Shown piece by piece: positions 56,376 to 63,949 of a stretch of 64,000 nt of DNA. The stretch is from Actinomycetospora chibensis. Lineage in GTDB: Bacteria; Actinomycetota; Actinomycetes; Mycobacteriales; Pseudonocardiaceae. Within the stretch, counting starts at the first letter, position 1. The number at the start of each line of letters is the position of its first letter. The position numbers were made by a program, and so were the translations under genes. The stretch is from positions 411,218 to 475,217 of the forward strand of contig NZ_JAQZAM010000001.1 of the NCBI RefSeq assembly GCF_028737215.1, written 5' to 3'. The notes beneath the pieces are model-generated. The model was not told where the DNA came from and made no database searches. It saw only the letters and a list, made by a program, of their open reading frames with translations.

Positions 56376-56717
56376 TCACTCCCGGGCGTGCGCCCGGAGC
56401 CGTTCGGACCACGAGAGCGCCCGCGGCGGGTCCCCGACGTCGGCGTAGACCTGCCCGTCGATCTCGCGGACGGGGTGCACGCCGAGCACGTGCTGCGGCG
56501 AGGTCGAGCACTCCCCCGTGTCGAGGTCGAAGCGGTACCAGTGCCACGGGCAGACGAGCGTGCGCCCGTCCCGGACCCAGCCCTGCTCGAGCGGCCCGCG
56601 GTTGTGCGGGCAGTGCGCGTCGACCACCCGCCACCCGTCGGGCAGCTCGAGCGCGACGAAGCGCCGGCCGTCGTCGCTCTCGACGACGCCCGGCCGGTCG
56701 ACGCGCACGAGGCTCAT
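56376..56717 (-). CDS. Rieske [2Fe-2S] ferredoxin
   Basis: 113 residues. Ligands are in [17 protein letters not shown] (C-x-H) and [17 protein letters not shown] (C-x2-H). Size and lack of other domains make it a small Rieske ferredoxin that would feed an oxygenase, such as the one at 53091-54440, or keep the iron of the extradiol enzymes reduced. Its ATG overlaps the tautomerase stop by 4 bp; last gene of the leftward meta-cleavage operon. Confidence 0.88.
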   Translation of the reverse strand: MSLVRVDRPGVVESDDGRRFVALELPDGWRVVDAHCPHNRGPLEQGWVRDGRTLVCPWHWYRFDLDTGECSTSPQHVLGVHPVREIDGQVYADVGDPPRALSWSERLRAHARE

Positions 56718-56917
56718 CTCTGACCCGACGCCCGCAGGGCGGCCAGCGACTCACCCCCGACGAACCAGTGCTCGGGCTCGCACTCGGTGACGACGACCCG
56801 CACGTTCCCGGCGGGCGCCCCGACCGCGCGCGACACGGCGGCGGTGACCTCCTCCCCGAGCGCGGCGAGCTGCTCGGGTGTCCGTCCCCGGGCCAGGGTG
56901 ATCTGTACGAGCGGCAT
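56714..56917 (-). CDS. 4-oxalocrotonate tautomerase
   Basis: 67 residues. Starts MPLVQITLARGRTPEQLAAL, giving the catalytic N-terminal Pro and an Arg at position 11 of the mature chain, then VRVVVTECEPEHWFVGGESL, as in 4-OT. It ketonises 2-hydroxymuconate to 2-oxo-3-hexenedioate, the substrate of the decarboxylase just upstream. ATG 56917 is the true start; the longer frame only runs through the hairpin at 56942. Ribosome site GGAGG about 9 nt upstream. Confidence 0.85.
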   Translation of the reverse strand: MPLVQITLARGRTPEQLAALGEEVTAAVSRAVGAPAGNVRVVVTECEPEHWFVGGESLAALRASGQR

Positions 56918-56941
56918 CCGAGTGCCTCCTCCGTCGGGGCT

Positions 56942-56981
56942 GTGAGCGATGTTCGGGGCTATGGCCCCGAACATCGCTCAC
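56942..56981. terminator. Perfect 18-bp hairpin inside the meta-cleavage operon
   Basis: GTGAGCGATGTTCGGGGC (56942-56959) and its complement (56964-56981) around a TATG loop. It overlaps the stop codon of the decarboxylase gene and precedes the tautomerase start by 25 bp. It could partly terminate or stabilise the upstream message. Confidence 0.6.
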
Positions 56982-57745
56982 GTACAGGCGAGCTCCACCG
57001 TCCCGAGACGGTCGATGGTCACGGTCACGACGTCGCCGGGGGCGACCGGCGTGGCGGCGGTGAGTCCGCCGGAGAGGATCACCTCGCCGGCGGCGAGGCC
57101 CTCACCCGACGCAGCGAGACGGCGCACGAGCCAGGCGACGGCGGCGGCCGGGTGGCCGAGGGACGCGGCCCCCGACGCGGTGGCCACGAGCTCGCCGTTC
57201 TTCTCCAGCAGCACGCCGACGAGCCGGACGTCGACGCCCGCCGCGGGCACCGGGCTGCCCACGACGAAGCGCGCGGCCGAGGTGTTGTCGGCGACGACGT
57301 CGGCCATCGTGAAGCGGTAGTCGCGGAAGCGGGAGTCGAGGATCTCGATGCCCACGGCGAGGCCCGAGGTCGCGCCCAGCACGTCGGAGGCGGTGACGTG
57401 CTCGCCCGCGAGGTCGCGCCCCATCTGGAACACGATCTCCGGCTCGGCGCGCGGCTGGATGAGCTCGCCGGTGCGCAGCGGCTCGCCGAGGTCGAGCGCG
57501 CCGGTGCCGGGCAGGAAGCCGAACACCGGGTCGGACACCCCGACCTGGGCCTGCTTGGCCCGCGACGTGACCCCGAGCTTCCAGCCCACCCGCGGCCCGG
57601 CCTGCTCGCGCAGCACCCGCTGGACGGCGTAGCCGGTCTCGAGGTCCAGGTCACCGACGTCATCGGAGAGCGGCTCGATCGCCGTACGTTCGGTGACGGC
57701 CTTGGTCAGGCGCGCGGCGAGGTCGTGGACGTCCACGGAAGCCAT
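56978..57745 (-). CDS. 4-oxalocrotonate decarboxylase
   Basis: 255 residues of the MhpD/XylI hydratase-decarboxylase fold. GWKLGVTSRAKQAQVGVSDP, IQPRAEPEIVFQMGRDLAGE (metal Glu residues) and IEILDSRFRDYRFTMADVVA with DNTSAARFVVG follow the XylI/DmpH decarboxylase pattern rather than the hydratase one. Decarboxylates 2-oxo-3-hexenedioate to 2-hydroxypenta-2,4-dienoate. Known members form a complex with the hydratase encoded just upstream; here the genes overlap by 1 nt (TGATG). Confidence 0.9.
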   Translation of the reverse strand: MASVDVHDLAARLTKAVTERTAIEPLSDDVGDLDLETGYAVQRVLREQAGPRVGWKLGVTSRAKQAQVGVSDPVFGFLPGTGALDLGEPLRTGELIQPRAEPEIVFQMGRDLAGEHVTASDVLGATSGLAVGIEILDSRFRDYRFTMADVVADNTSAARFVVGSPVPAAGVDVRLVGVLLEKNGELVATASGAASLGHPAAAVAWLVRRLAASGEGLAAGEVILSGGLTAATPVAPGDVVTVTIDRLGTVELACT

Positions 57746-58551
57746 CAGGTCGTCTCCTTCACGCGGATCGTCACGGGTCCGAGGCGGTCGAACTCGGCTC
57801 GGAACACGTCGCCGGCCTTCAGCGGCACGGCAGCGTGGAGCGCACCGGTCATGATCAGGTGGCCGGGCTCGAGGGCGACGCCGGCCTCGCCGAGGACGTT
57901 GGCCAGCCAGGCGACGACGGCCAGCGGGTCGCCGAGCGCCGCGGCTCCGGCGCCCGTGTCGACGAGCTCGCCGTTGCGCGTGAACGTCATCCCGATCAGC
58001 CGGGTGTCCAGCCCCGCCAGCGGCACGAGCCGCGACGACACCGCGACCGCGCCGTTCGAGGCGAGGTCGGCGACGGTGTCGGCGAGCTTGATCCGCCAGT
58101 CGGCGATGCGGGAGTCGACGATCTCCATCGCCGCCGCCACCCCGGCGATCGCGGGCGCGATGTCGGTCGGCGTGATCCCGGGCCCCTGCAGGCGCGACCC
58201 GAGCACGAACACGATCTCGGCCTCGACCTTGGGCGCGATGAAGCGGTCGAGCGGGATCGCGTCGCCGTCGCGGTAGACCGTGGAGGAGAGCACCGGGCCG
58301 TAGTCCGGGGTGTCGATCCCGATCATCTTCTGCATCGCCGCCGACGTGACGCCGACCTTGTGCCCCACCACCCGGTCGCCGTCGGCGAGCAGCAGCGGCA
58401 CCAGCTCCTGCTGGATCGCGTAGCCGTCGGCCATGCCGAGGTCGGGCTCGGTGTCGGTGAACGGCGGGATCGGCACCCGGGTGCGGCGGGCTTCGTAGAG
58501 GGCGCGCGCCTTTCCCAAGGGGGAATTGTCAGCGGGGTCCGTGACGGCCAC
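57745..58551 (-). CDS. 2-hydroxypenta-2,4-dienoate (2-keto-4-pentenoate) hydratase
   Basis: 268 residues. GHKVGVTSAAMQKMIGIDTP, IAPKVEAEIVFVLGSRLQGP (metal-binding Glu pair) and MEIVDSRIADWRIKLADTVA are the MhpD/DmpE signature. Adds water to give 4-hydroxy-2-oxovalerate, the substrate of the aldolase at 33718. GTG 58551 (GGAAGGAG upstream) overlaps the IclR stop by 1 nt. Paralogous to the decarboxylase that follows. Confidence 0.9.
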   Translation of the reverse strand: MAVTDPADNSPLGKARALYEARRTRVPIPPFTDTEPDLGMADGYAIQQELVPLLLADGDRVVGHKVGVTSAAMQKMIGIDTPDYGPVLSSTVYRDGDAIPLDRFIAPKVEAEIVFVLGSRLQGPGITPTDIAPAIAGVAAAMEIVDSRIADWRIKLADTVADLASNGAVAVSSRLVPLAGLDTRLIGMTFTRNGELVDTGAGAAALGDPLAVVAWLANVLGEAGVALEPGHLIMTGALHAAVPLKAGDVFRAEFDRLGPVTIRVKETT

Positions 58552-59342
58552 TAGCTCTCCTTCCGCAACGACATGACGTCCTCCGACCAGCCGAGACGCC
58601 GGGACACGGCCTCGCCGGCCTCGACGACGACGCGGGCCAGACGCTTGCGGGGCATGGCCCGGAACCGGCTCACGGGCGCCCCGATCCCGATGGCCGCGAC
58701 CACGGCGCCGTGCCGGTCGCGGATGGGCGCGGCCAGGGAGGCGATCCCGAGCTCGCGCTCGTCGACGGCGTCGGCCCACCCGCGGGCGCGCACGGTGCCG
58801 AGCGCCCGGCGCATCTCGTCGGGGTCGGTGATCGTCTGCGGGGTGTGGCGCGTCAGGGACGCGGTGGCGAGGAAGCGCTCGCGCACCGGCTCGGACGCGA
58901 ACGCCATCAGCACCTTGCCGGAGCTCGTGCAGTGCACGGGCACGCGCCGCCCGGTCTCGGTGAACAGCCGCAGGGCATGACTGGACTCGAGGCGGTCGAC
59001 GTAGACGACGTCGTGCCCGTCGAGCATCCCGACCTGCGCGGACTCGCCGGTCTCCTCGCGCAGGTGGGCGAGCACCGAGCCGGCGGCGGCGTGCAGGTCC
59101 ATGTGGACGCGCACCGCCTCGCCGAGCTCGAAGACGACGAGGCCGAGCCGGTAGCCGCCGGTGGCGGGGTCCTGCTCGACCAGTCCTTCGGTGGCGAGCG
59201 TCGTGAGCAGGCGGTGCACCGCGCTCTTGCCCAGCCCGAGGCGCCGCGCGAGCTCCGAGACCCCGAGCGACTCCTCGCGCGTCAGGAACGCCTTGAGCAG
59301 GCGGGCGGCGTTCGTGACGGTCTGCAGCGGCGCGTCGGTCAC
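58551..59342 (-). CDS. IclR-family regulator of the meta-cleavage operon
   Basis: 263 residues. HTH TVTNAARLLKAFLTREESLG, LARRLGLGKSAVHRLLTTLA; effector domain GESAQVGMLDGHDVVYVDRL, VPVHCTSSGKVLMAFASEPV, GWADAVDERELGIASLAAPI. Same subtype as the IclR protein at 47672-48448. GTG 59342 overlaps the stop of the upstream uncharacterised gene by 4 bp. The inverted repeats at 60064-60101 in the divergent promoter region are its likely site, with a pathway intermediate as effector. Confidence 0.92.
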   Translation of the reverse strand: MTDAPLQTVTNAARLLKAFLTREESLGVSELARRLGLGKSAVHRLLTTLATEGLVEQDPATGGYRLGLVVFELGEAVRVHMDLHAAAGSVLAHLREETGESAQVGMLDGHDVVYVDRLESSHALRLFTETGRRVPVHCTSSGKVLMAFASEPVRERFLATASLTRHTPQTITDPDEMRRALGTVRARGWADAVDERELGIASLAAPIRDRHGAVVAAIGIGAPVSRFRAMPRKRLARVVVEAGEAVSRRLGWSEDVMSLRKES

Positions 59343-60028
59343 ACCGGTTCCTCGGTGAACGCCTTCAAGAGCACCTTGCGCACCCCGTCCGGGTCCGGGG
59401 TCGCACCCGGGCGCAGGGACGCGTCGACGGCCTCGCCGACGGTCGCGTCGTGCGGGCGGATGGCCCGGGCCAGCAGGATCTGGGCGCGGGCGAGCCCGGC
59501 GACGGCGGCGCCCTCCATCTCGTCGACCAGCGCCTCGCGCCCGCGGGCCCGGTCGCGCAGGCGCTCGAAGTCGCGCGTCGCCGCGGAGTGCGCGCTCGCG
59601 AGCCCCGACCCGACGTGGCCCGCGTGGTGCGGCGAGAGACCGGAGCCCGGCTGGGTGACGACGTGGTAGACGACGGTCGCGATCCCCAGCGCGCCGCGCA
59701 CCTTCTCCGACGCCGGCCCCTCGGACTCGTCGATCAGCCCCAGCGCCGGCACGACCACCGGGTCGTAGAACCGGACCGTCCACTCGAGGCCCTCGAACTC
59801 GCCGGGCAGCTCGACCTCCTGCCCGCGCGGGGGTCCGAGACCCTCCGTCGTCGCCAGGATGTGCAGGTTGCGCGCGCCGACCGCGGCCACCGTGAGACGC
59901 CCGGCCGCGAGCAGCGGCAGACGCCCCTGGACGGCGGGCGGGAACGTCGTCGCCTGCTTCACGTACGCGCGGTGGATGCCGTCGACGTAGCCGGCGACGG
60001 CCTTGCGCATCGCCATCGGGTCCGCCAT
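59339..60028 (-). CDS. Uncharacterised protein at the head of the meta-cleavage operon
   Basis: 229 residues. I do not recognise the family. It is mixed helix/strand, soluble, with segments YVDGIHRAYVKQATTFPPAV, VGARNLHILATTEGLGPPRG, EWTVRFYDPVVVPALGLIDE and ALGIATVVYHVVTQPGSGLS plus the His-rich LSPHHAGHVGSGLASAHSA. GGGAGGGG 5-6 nt before ATG 60028 decides the start. First gene of a leftward operon with iclR, hydratase, decarboxylase, tautomerase and ferredoxin genes, and divergent from the dioxygenases, so a role in the same pathway is likely. Confidence 0.7.
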   Translation of the reverse strand: MADPMAMRKAVAGYVDGIHRAYVKQATTFPPAVQGRLPLLAAGRLTVAAVGARNLHILATTEGLGPPRGQEVELPGEFEGLEWTVRFYDPVVVPALGLIDESEGPASEKVRGALGIATVVYHVVTQPGSGLSPHHAGHVGSGLASAHSAATRDFERLRDRARGREALVDEMEGAAVAGLARAQILLARAIRPHDATVGEAVDASLRPGATPDPDGVRKVLLKAFTEEPV

Positions 60029-60063
60029 GCCGGCCCCTCCCGTCAAGCCCTCGCCGCGGCCGT

Positions 60064-60101
60064 CGTTCCGTAAACCGGAACGCGCTGTCTTCCTTCCGGA
60101 A
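60064..60101. promoter_or_regulatory. Operator CGTTCC-N7-GGAACG plus TTCCGGAA, divergent meta-cleavage promoter
   Basis: The first repeat (60064-60069, 60077-60082; in fact CGTTCCG-N5-CGGAACG) is identical in its 12 core bases and spacing to 43345-43363. A second half-size palindrome TTCCGGAA lies at 60094-60101. Both sit between the divergent operons. Confidence 0.65.
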
Positions 60102-60113
60102 CGCTAGGGCGGT

Positions 60114-60122
60114 TAGCGTCGT
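60114..60122 (+). promoter_or_regulatory. Recurring TAGCGTCGT core promoter, VOC dioxygenase operon
   Basis: TAGCGTCGT, 41 bp before ATG 60164 and just right of the candidate operators; identical 9-mer at 37396 and 53053. Confidence 0.4.
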
Positions 60123-60163
60123 GGCGTCAAGGAAGCCGGCTCGCCCGCGAAAGGGCATCTCGC

Positions 60164-61078
60164 ATGGGAATCCTCCGCCTGGCCCACGTCGACGTCCGCA
60201 CGCCGGACCTCGACCTCTCCACCGCGTACTACACCGAGGTGATGGGTCTGCAGCAGGTCCGGCGCACCGACGACGCGGTCTACCTCAAGTGCTGGGACGA
60301 GGAGGACCACCACTCCCTGCGGATGCGCTACAACCCGCGTACGGGGCTGGACTCCTTCACCTTCCGCGTCGAGGAGGAGGACGACCTCCACGACTTCGAG
60401 AAGAAGGTCGAGGCCTACGGCTGCCCGACGCAGCGGGTCAGCCGCGGCGGGGCGATCGGGCAGGGCGAGTCGATCCGGTTCGAGGTCCCGTCCGGTCAGA
60501 TCATGGAGCTGGTCTGGGACATCGAGAAGACCGGCAACATCCTCGGCAAGCACAACCCCTCGCCGGTCCCGCCGCCCGACATGCAGGGCATCGCGCCCCC
60601 GCGCATGGACCACATGCTGGTCAACGCGGAGGAGGTCGCGGAGTCGGCGGCGTTCTTCATCGACGTGCTCGGCATGCGGATGACCGAGCAGGTGCTCGAC
60701 GGCAACGGCCACCAGCTCGGCGTGTGGCTCGCGGGCAACACCCGCTCCCCGCACGACATCGCGATCGTCAACGGCCCCAACGGCGCGCTGCACCACTGGG
60801 CGTACTGGCTCGACGACTGGGACCAGATCCGCAAGGCCGCGGACACGCTCGCCTACAACGGGGTGCAGATCGACCAGGGCCCGACGCGCCACGGCGTCAC
60901 GCGCGGCAACACCATCTACTTCTTCGACCCGCTCGGCATCCGCAACGAGGTCTTCACCGGCGGCTACTGGGTCGACCCCGACACCGAGATCCTCACCTGG
61001 ACCGAGGACAACTTCGGCAAGGGCCTCTTCTACTACGAGAACGTCATCAGCCAGCGGTTCCTGCGGATGCACACGTAA
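60164..61078 (+). CDS. VOC-type extradiol dioxygenase (catechol 2,3-dioxygenase-like), first of two
   Basis: 304 residues, two tandem VOC domains, as in XylE. Iron ligands: H150 (RMDHMLVNAEE), His at 210/211 (NGALHHWAYWLDDW) and E262 (GIRNEVFTGGYW). Acid-base H197 (SPHDIAIVNG) and Y252 (NTIYFFDPLG) are also kept. Cleaves a catecholic ring next to the diol. AAAGGG 8 nt before the ATG. It leads a rightward operon with a paralogous dioxygenase, a histidine phosphatase and an iclR gene. Confidence 0.92.
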   Translation: MGILRLAHVDVRTPDLDLSTAYYTEVMGLQQVRRTDDAVYLKCWDEEDHHSLRMRYNPRTGLDSFTFRVEEEDDLHDFEKKVEAYGCPTQRVSRGGAIGQGESIRFEVPSGQIMELVWDIEKTGNILGKHNPSPVPPPDMQGIAPPRMDHMLVNAEEVAESAAFFIDVLGMRMTEQVLDGNGHQLGVWLAGNTRSPHDIAIVNGPNGALHHWAYWLDDWDQIRKAADTLAYNGVQIDQGPTRHGVTRGNTIYFFDPLGIRNEVFTGGYWVDPDTEILTWTEDNFGKGLFYYENVISQRFLRMHT

Positions 61079-61092
61079 AGGGGACGACAGAC

Positions 61093-62031
61093 GTGGCCAC
61101 CACATCGGACCGGATCATCCGGCTGCAACACGTCGAGGTCCGGGTCCCCGACCTGGAGCTCGCCACCGCCTACTACACCGAGGTCCTGGGCCTCGTGGAG
61201 ACCGCGCGCGACGAGCGCGACGGCGCCCCGCGGGTCTTCTTGAAGTGCTGGGACGAGCGCGAGCACCACTCGGTGATCCTGCGCGAGGCCCCCACCTACG
61301 GCCTCGACCACATGTCGTTCAAGCTCAACGAGGCCTCCGATCTCGACCACTTCACGACGAAGCTCGAGGCGGCAGGCGTGCCGGTCAAGCGGTTCGCCTC
61401 CCGCGAGCTCGGCCCGGGCTGGGGCGAGGCGATCCGCTTCGACTCCCCGTCGGGCCACCTGGTGGAGCTCACCCACGGCACGGAGCGGATCGGCAACATG
61501 CTGCCGAAGACGAACCCGCCGCCGCGCCCGCAGGACCTCATCGGCATCGCCCCGCCGCGCCTGGACCACCTGTTCGTCATGGCCGAGGACGTCGAGGCGT
61601 TCACGGCGTTCTTCACCGAGCTGCTCGAGTTCCGGCTCACCGAGCAGATCCTCGCCAACGACGGCCACCAGCTCGCGACGTTCCTCGAGCACTCGCACAC
61701 CCCGCACGACATCGCCGTCATCACGGGCCCGAACGGGGCGCTGCACCACTTCGCGTTCTGGCTGGACGACTGGAACGCGATCCGCGAGGCCGCCGACGCG
61801 CTCGCGTACCACGGCGTGAACATCGACGTGGCCCCCACGCGCCACGGCGTCACCCGCGGCTACACGACCTACTTCTTCGACCCGGCGGGCAACCGCAACG
61901 AGCTCTTCACCGGCGGCTACTGGGTGGACCCGGACTTCGAGCCGATCACCTGGACCGAGGAGGAGATGGGGCGCGCGATCTTCTACTACCACCGCCAGGT
62001 CAACGAGCGCTTCTTCACGGTGCACTCGTGA
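61093..62031 (+). CDS. VOC-type extradiol dioxygenase (catechol 2,3-dioxygenase-like), second of two
   Basis: 312 residues, colinear with its upstream neighbour. Iron ligands H159 (RLDHLFVMAED), His at 218/219 (GALHHFAFWLDDW) and E270 (GNRNELFTGGYW), with H205 (TPHDIAVITG) in the acid-base position. Probably a different ring-substituent specificity, since the N-terminal domain and the 100-145 loop differ most. GTG 61093 has an AAGGGG site at longish spacing. Overlaps the phosphatase gene by 4 bp. Confidence 0.92.
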   Translation: MATTSDRIIRLQHVEVRVPDLELATAYYTEVLGLVETARDERDGAPRVFLKCWDEREHHSVILREAPTYGLDHMSFKLNEASDLDHFTTKLEAAGVPVKRFASRELGPGWGEAIRFDSPSGHLVELTHGTERIGNMLPKTNPPPRPQDLIGIAPPRLDHLFVMAEDVEAFTAFFTELLEFRLTEQILANDGHQLATFLEHSHTPHDIAVITGPNGALHHFAFWLDDWNAIREAADALAYHGVNIDVAPTRHGVTRGYTTYFFDPAGNRNELFTGGYWVDPDFEPITWTEEEMGRAIFYYHRQVNERFFTVHS

Positions 62032-63125
62032 CGGGCGTCGACGACCGCACCGACCCCCGGTCGGTCCACCGCTACGAGGCCCCGGACTACCTGTCCCGCT
62101 ACCGCTCGCGCCGGGGCGGGGACAAGGCCCCGACCTCCGACCGGGCGAGCGCGGCGTCCGCGCCTGCCGCGCCCGAAGCGCCCCCCGAGGGCGACGGCAC
62201 GCCGCTCTACCTGCGCCGCTTCCGCGAGCGGGGTTCGGCGCCGGCGGGAGCGGGGACGGTCGAGTACGACGGCAAGATCTTCACCCCGGAGCTCGCCGAG
62301 GCCAGCCGGGGCAAGGAGGTCGCCGCGCCCGTGGAGCGGCGGGCGTCGGAGAAGATCGTCTGCGAGATCTCGATCATCCGGCACGGGATCACCCAGGGCT
62401 ACTCCACCGACGCCGGGCTGACGCCGATGGGCGGCTGGCAGGCCCACCGCCGCGGCCACGAGCTCGCGCGGCGCTTCGACGGCGGCGACCGCGTCCGCCT
62501 CGTCTGCGCCGACACCAACCGCGCCCGCCAGACCGCCGACCAGCTCTACAACGGCGTCACCGACGGGCTCGAGATGTGGGGCATCGACGCCGAGATCACC
62601 CGGCCGGAGCCGATCCCGGAGCTGCGCAACTTCGGCGTCTGGACCCCCGACGGGCTGCGCGACGTCACCTCGGCGTTCCGCCAGTACCAGGCCACGAACG
62701 AGACGCTCGAGCGTCTCGCCGTCGGCGACCGGCCGCGCTGGCTGGTCGAGATCGACCGCTTCTACCGGACCCAGCTGGGCGGGGCGGACCCGATCCAGGA
62801 GTGGCTCACGATCCCGATGATGTACTTCGAGCCGCCGGCGATGTGCGTGCGCCGTTTCTGGCGCGGGTTCCACCGGCTGATCACCGAGTCGACGCAGGAC
62901 GACGGGTCGCTGACCCACCGCCGCATCCTCGCGGCGACCCACTCGGGCCCGATGCGCGCGTTCGCCACCTGGGCGCACGGCTACGACCCCGGCGAGCCGC
63001 TGAACACCGAGGAGATCCGGGTCAAGGTGCGCGAGGGCGGACGCAGCGCGTTCGTCTCCTACCGCAACCGCGTCACCGAGGTGAACGTGCCACCGCCCGA
63101 CGAGTTCCCCCAGTGGGAGGCCTGA
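62028..63125 (+). CDS. Histidine phosphatase superfamily protein with N-terminal extension
   Basis: 365 residues. A ~110-residue Pro/Ala/Arg-rich, probably disordered N-terminus precedes the phosphatase domain: SIIRHGITQGYSTDAGLT (RHG nucleophile), VCADTNRARQTADQLYNG, MMYFEPPAMCVRRFW and the second His in LAATHSGPMRAFATWAHGYD. It shares subfamily-specific segments (GYSTDAGLT, FEPP, GEPLNTE) with the protein at 21765-22514. Coupled by a 4-bp overlap to the dioxygenase gene, so its phosphate ester is probably an aromatic or ring-derived one. Confidence 0.88.
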   Translation: MTGVDDRTDPRSVHRYEAPDYLSRYRSRRGGDKAPTSDRASAASAPAAPEAPPEGDGTPLYLRRFRERGSAPAGAGTVEYDGKIFTPELAEASRGKEVAAPVERRASEKIVCEISIIRHGITQGYSTDAGLTPMGGWQAHRRGHELARRFDGGDRVRLVCADTNRARQTADQLYNGVTDGLEMWGIDAEITRPEPIPELRNFGVWTPDGLRDVTSAFRQYQATNETLERLAVGDRPRWLVEIDRFYRTQLGGADPIQEWLTIPMMYFEPPAMCVRRFWRGFHRLITESTQDDGSLTHRRILAATHSGPMRAFATWAHGYDPGEPLNTEEIRVKVREGGRSAFVSYRNRVTEVNVPPPDEFPQWEA

Positions 63126-63130
63126 GCCCG

Positions 63131-63949
63131 ATGACGGTCCTGTCCCTCCCCCCGCTGGATCTCGACGGCGGCGTCGGTCCGCACGACGACGACTCGCCGC
63201 TGCGCTCGGTGTCCACCGCCGTGGCGGTGCTCGACTGCTTCGCCGAGGAGGCCGAGCTCGGCGCCACCCGCGTGGCCGCCCGCCTCGGGATCGCCAAGAG
63301 CACCGCGTGCCGGATGCTCGCCGCGCTGGCCACCGGCGGGCTGCTCGAGCGCACCGGCTCCGGGCGCTACCGCCTGGGCCTGCGGCTGTTCGAGTACGGC
63401 CAGCTCGCCGTCGACCGCCTCATGCTCCGCGACGTCGCCCTGCCCGCCATGGGCGAGCTGCGCGAGCTGCTGCGCGAGACGATCCAGCTCGGCGTCGTCG
63501 TCGGCACCGACGTGCTCTACGTCGAGCGCACCGAGGCCGCGAGCATGAACGTGCGCTTCCGCAGCGAGCACCGGCGCAACCCGGCGCACTCGTCGAGCAC
63601 CGGGCGCGTGCTGGCCGCGGGCGACCCCGCGCTGGCCGCGGCGATCCTCGAGCGCGGATTCGTCCGGTACACGCCGTTCACGGTGGTCGACCCGCAGCGC
63701 TACCGGCAGATCCTCGCGACCACCCGCGAGCAGGGCTACGCGACCTCGCGCGAGGAGTTCGAGCCCGGCTGGTCCTCCGTCGCGGCGCCGATCACGATGA
63801 TGCGGGGCGGTCGCCCGCACCCGGTCGCGGCGCTCTCGGTCGTGGCGCCGACCTCCCGCGTCCTCGGGCCGCGCAAGCCCGCCGTCGTCCAGGGCATCCG
63901 CCGCGCCGCCGCCCGCGTCTCCGCCGACCTGGAGCGCGCCCGCAGCTAG
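63131..63949 (+). CDS. IclR-family transcriptional regulator
   Basis: 272 residues. HTH VSTAVAVLDCFAEEAELGAT, RLGIAKSTACRMLAALATGG; effector domain RETIQLGVVVGTDVLYVERT, HSSSTGRVLAAGDPALAAAI, REEFEPGWSSVAAPITMMRG. It differs in subtype from the other IclR proteins here (FRSEHRRNPAHSSSTGR). ATG 63131 is 5 bp after the phosphatase stop. Fourth gene of the dioxygenase operon; its stop codon abuts an insertion-sequence end. Confidence 0.9.
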   Translation: MTVLSLPPLDLDGGVGPHDDDSPLRSVSTAVAVLDCFAEEAELGATRVAARLGIAKSTACRMLAALATGGLLERTGSGRYRLGLRLFEYGQLAVDRLMLRDVALPAMGELRELLRETIQLGVVVGTDVLYVERTEAASMNVRFRSEHRRNPAHSSSTGRVLAAGDPALAAAILERGFVRYTPFTVVDPQRYRQILATTREQGYATSREEFEPGWSSVAAPITMMRGGRPHPVAALSVVAPTSRVLGPRKPAVVQGIRRAAARVSADLERARS

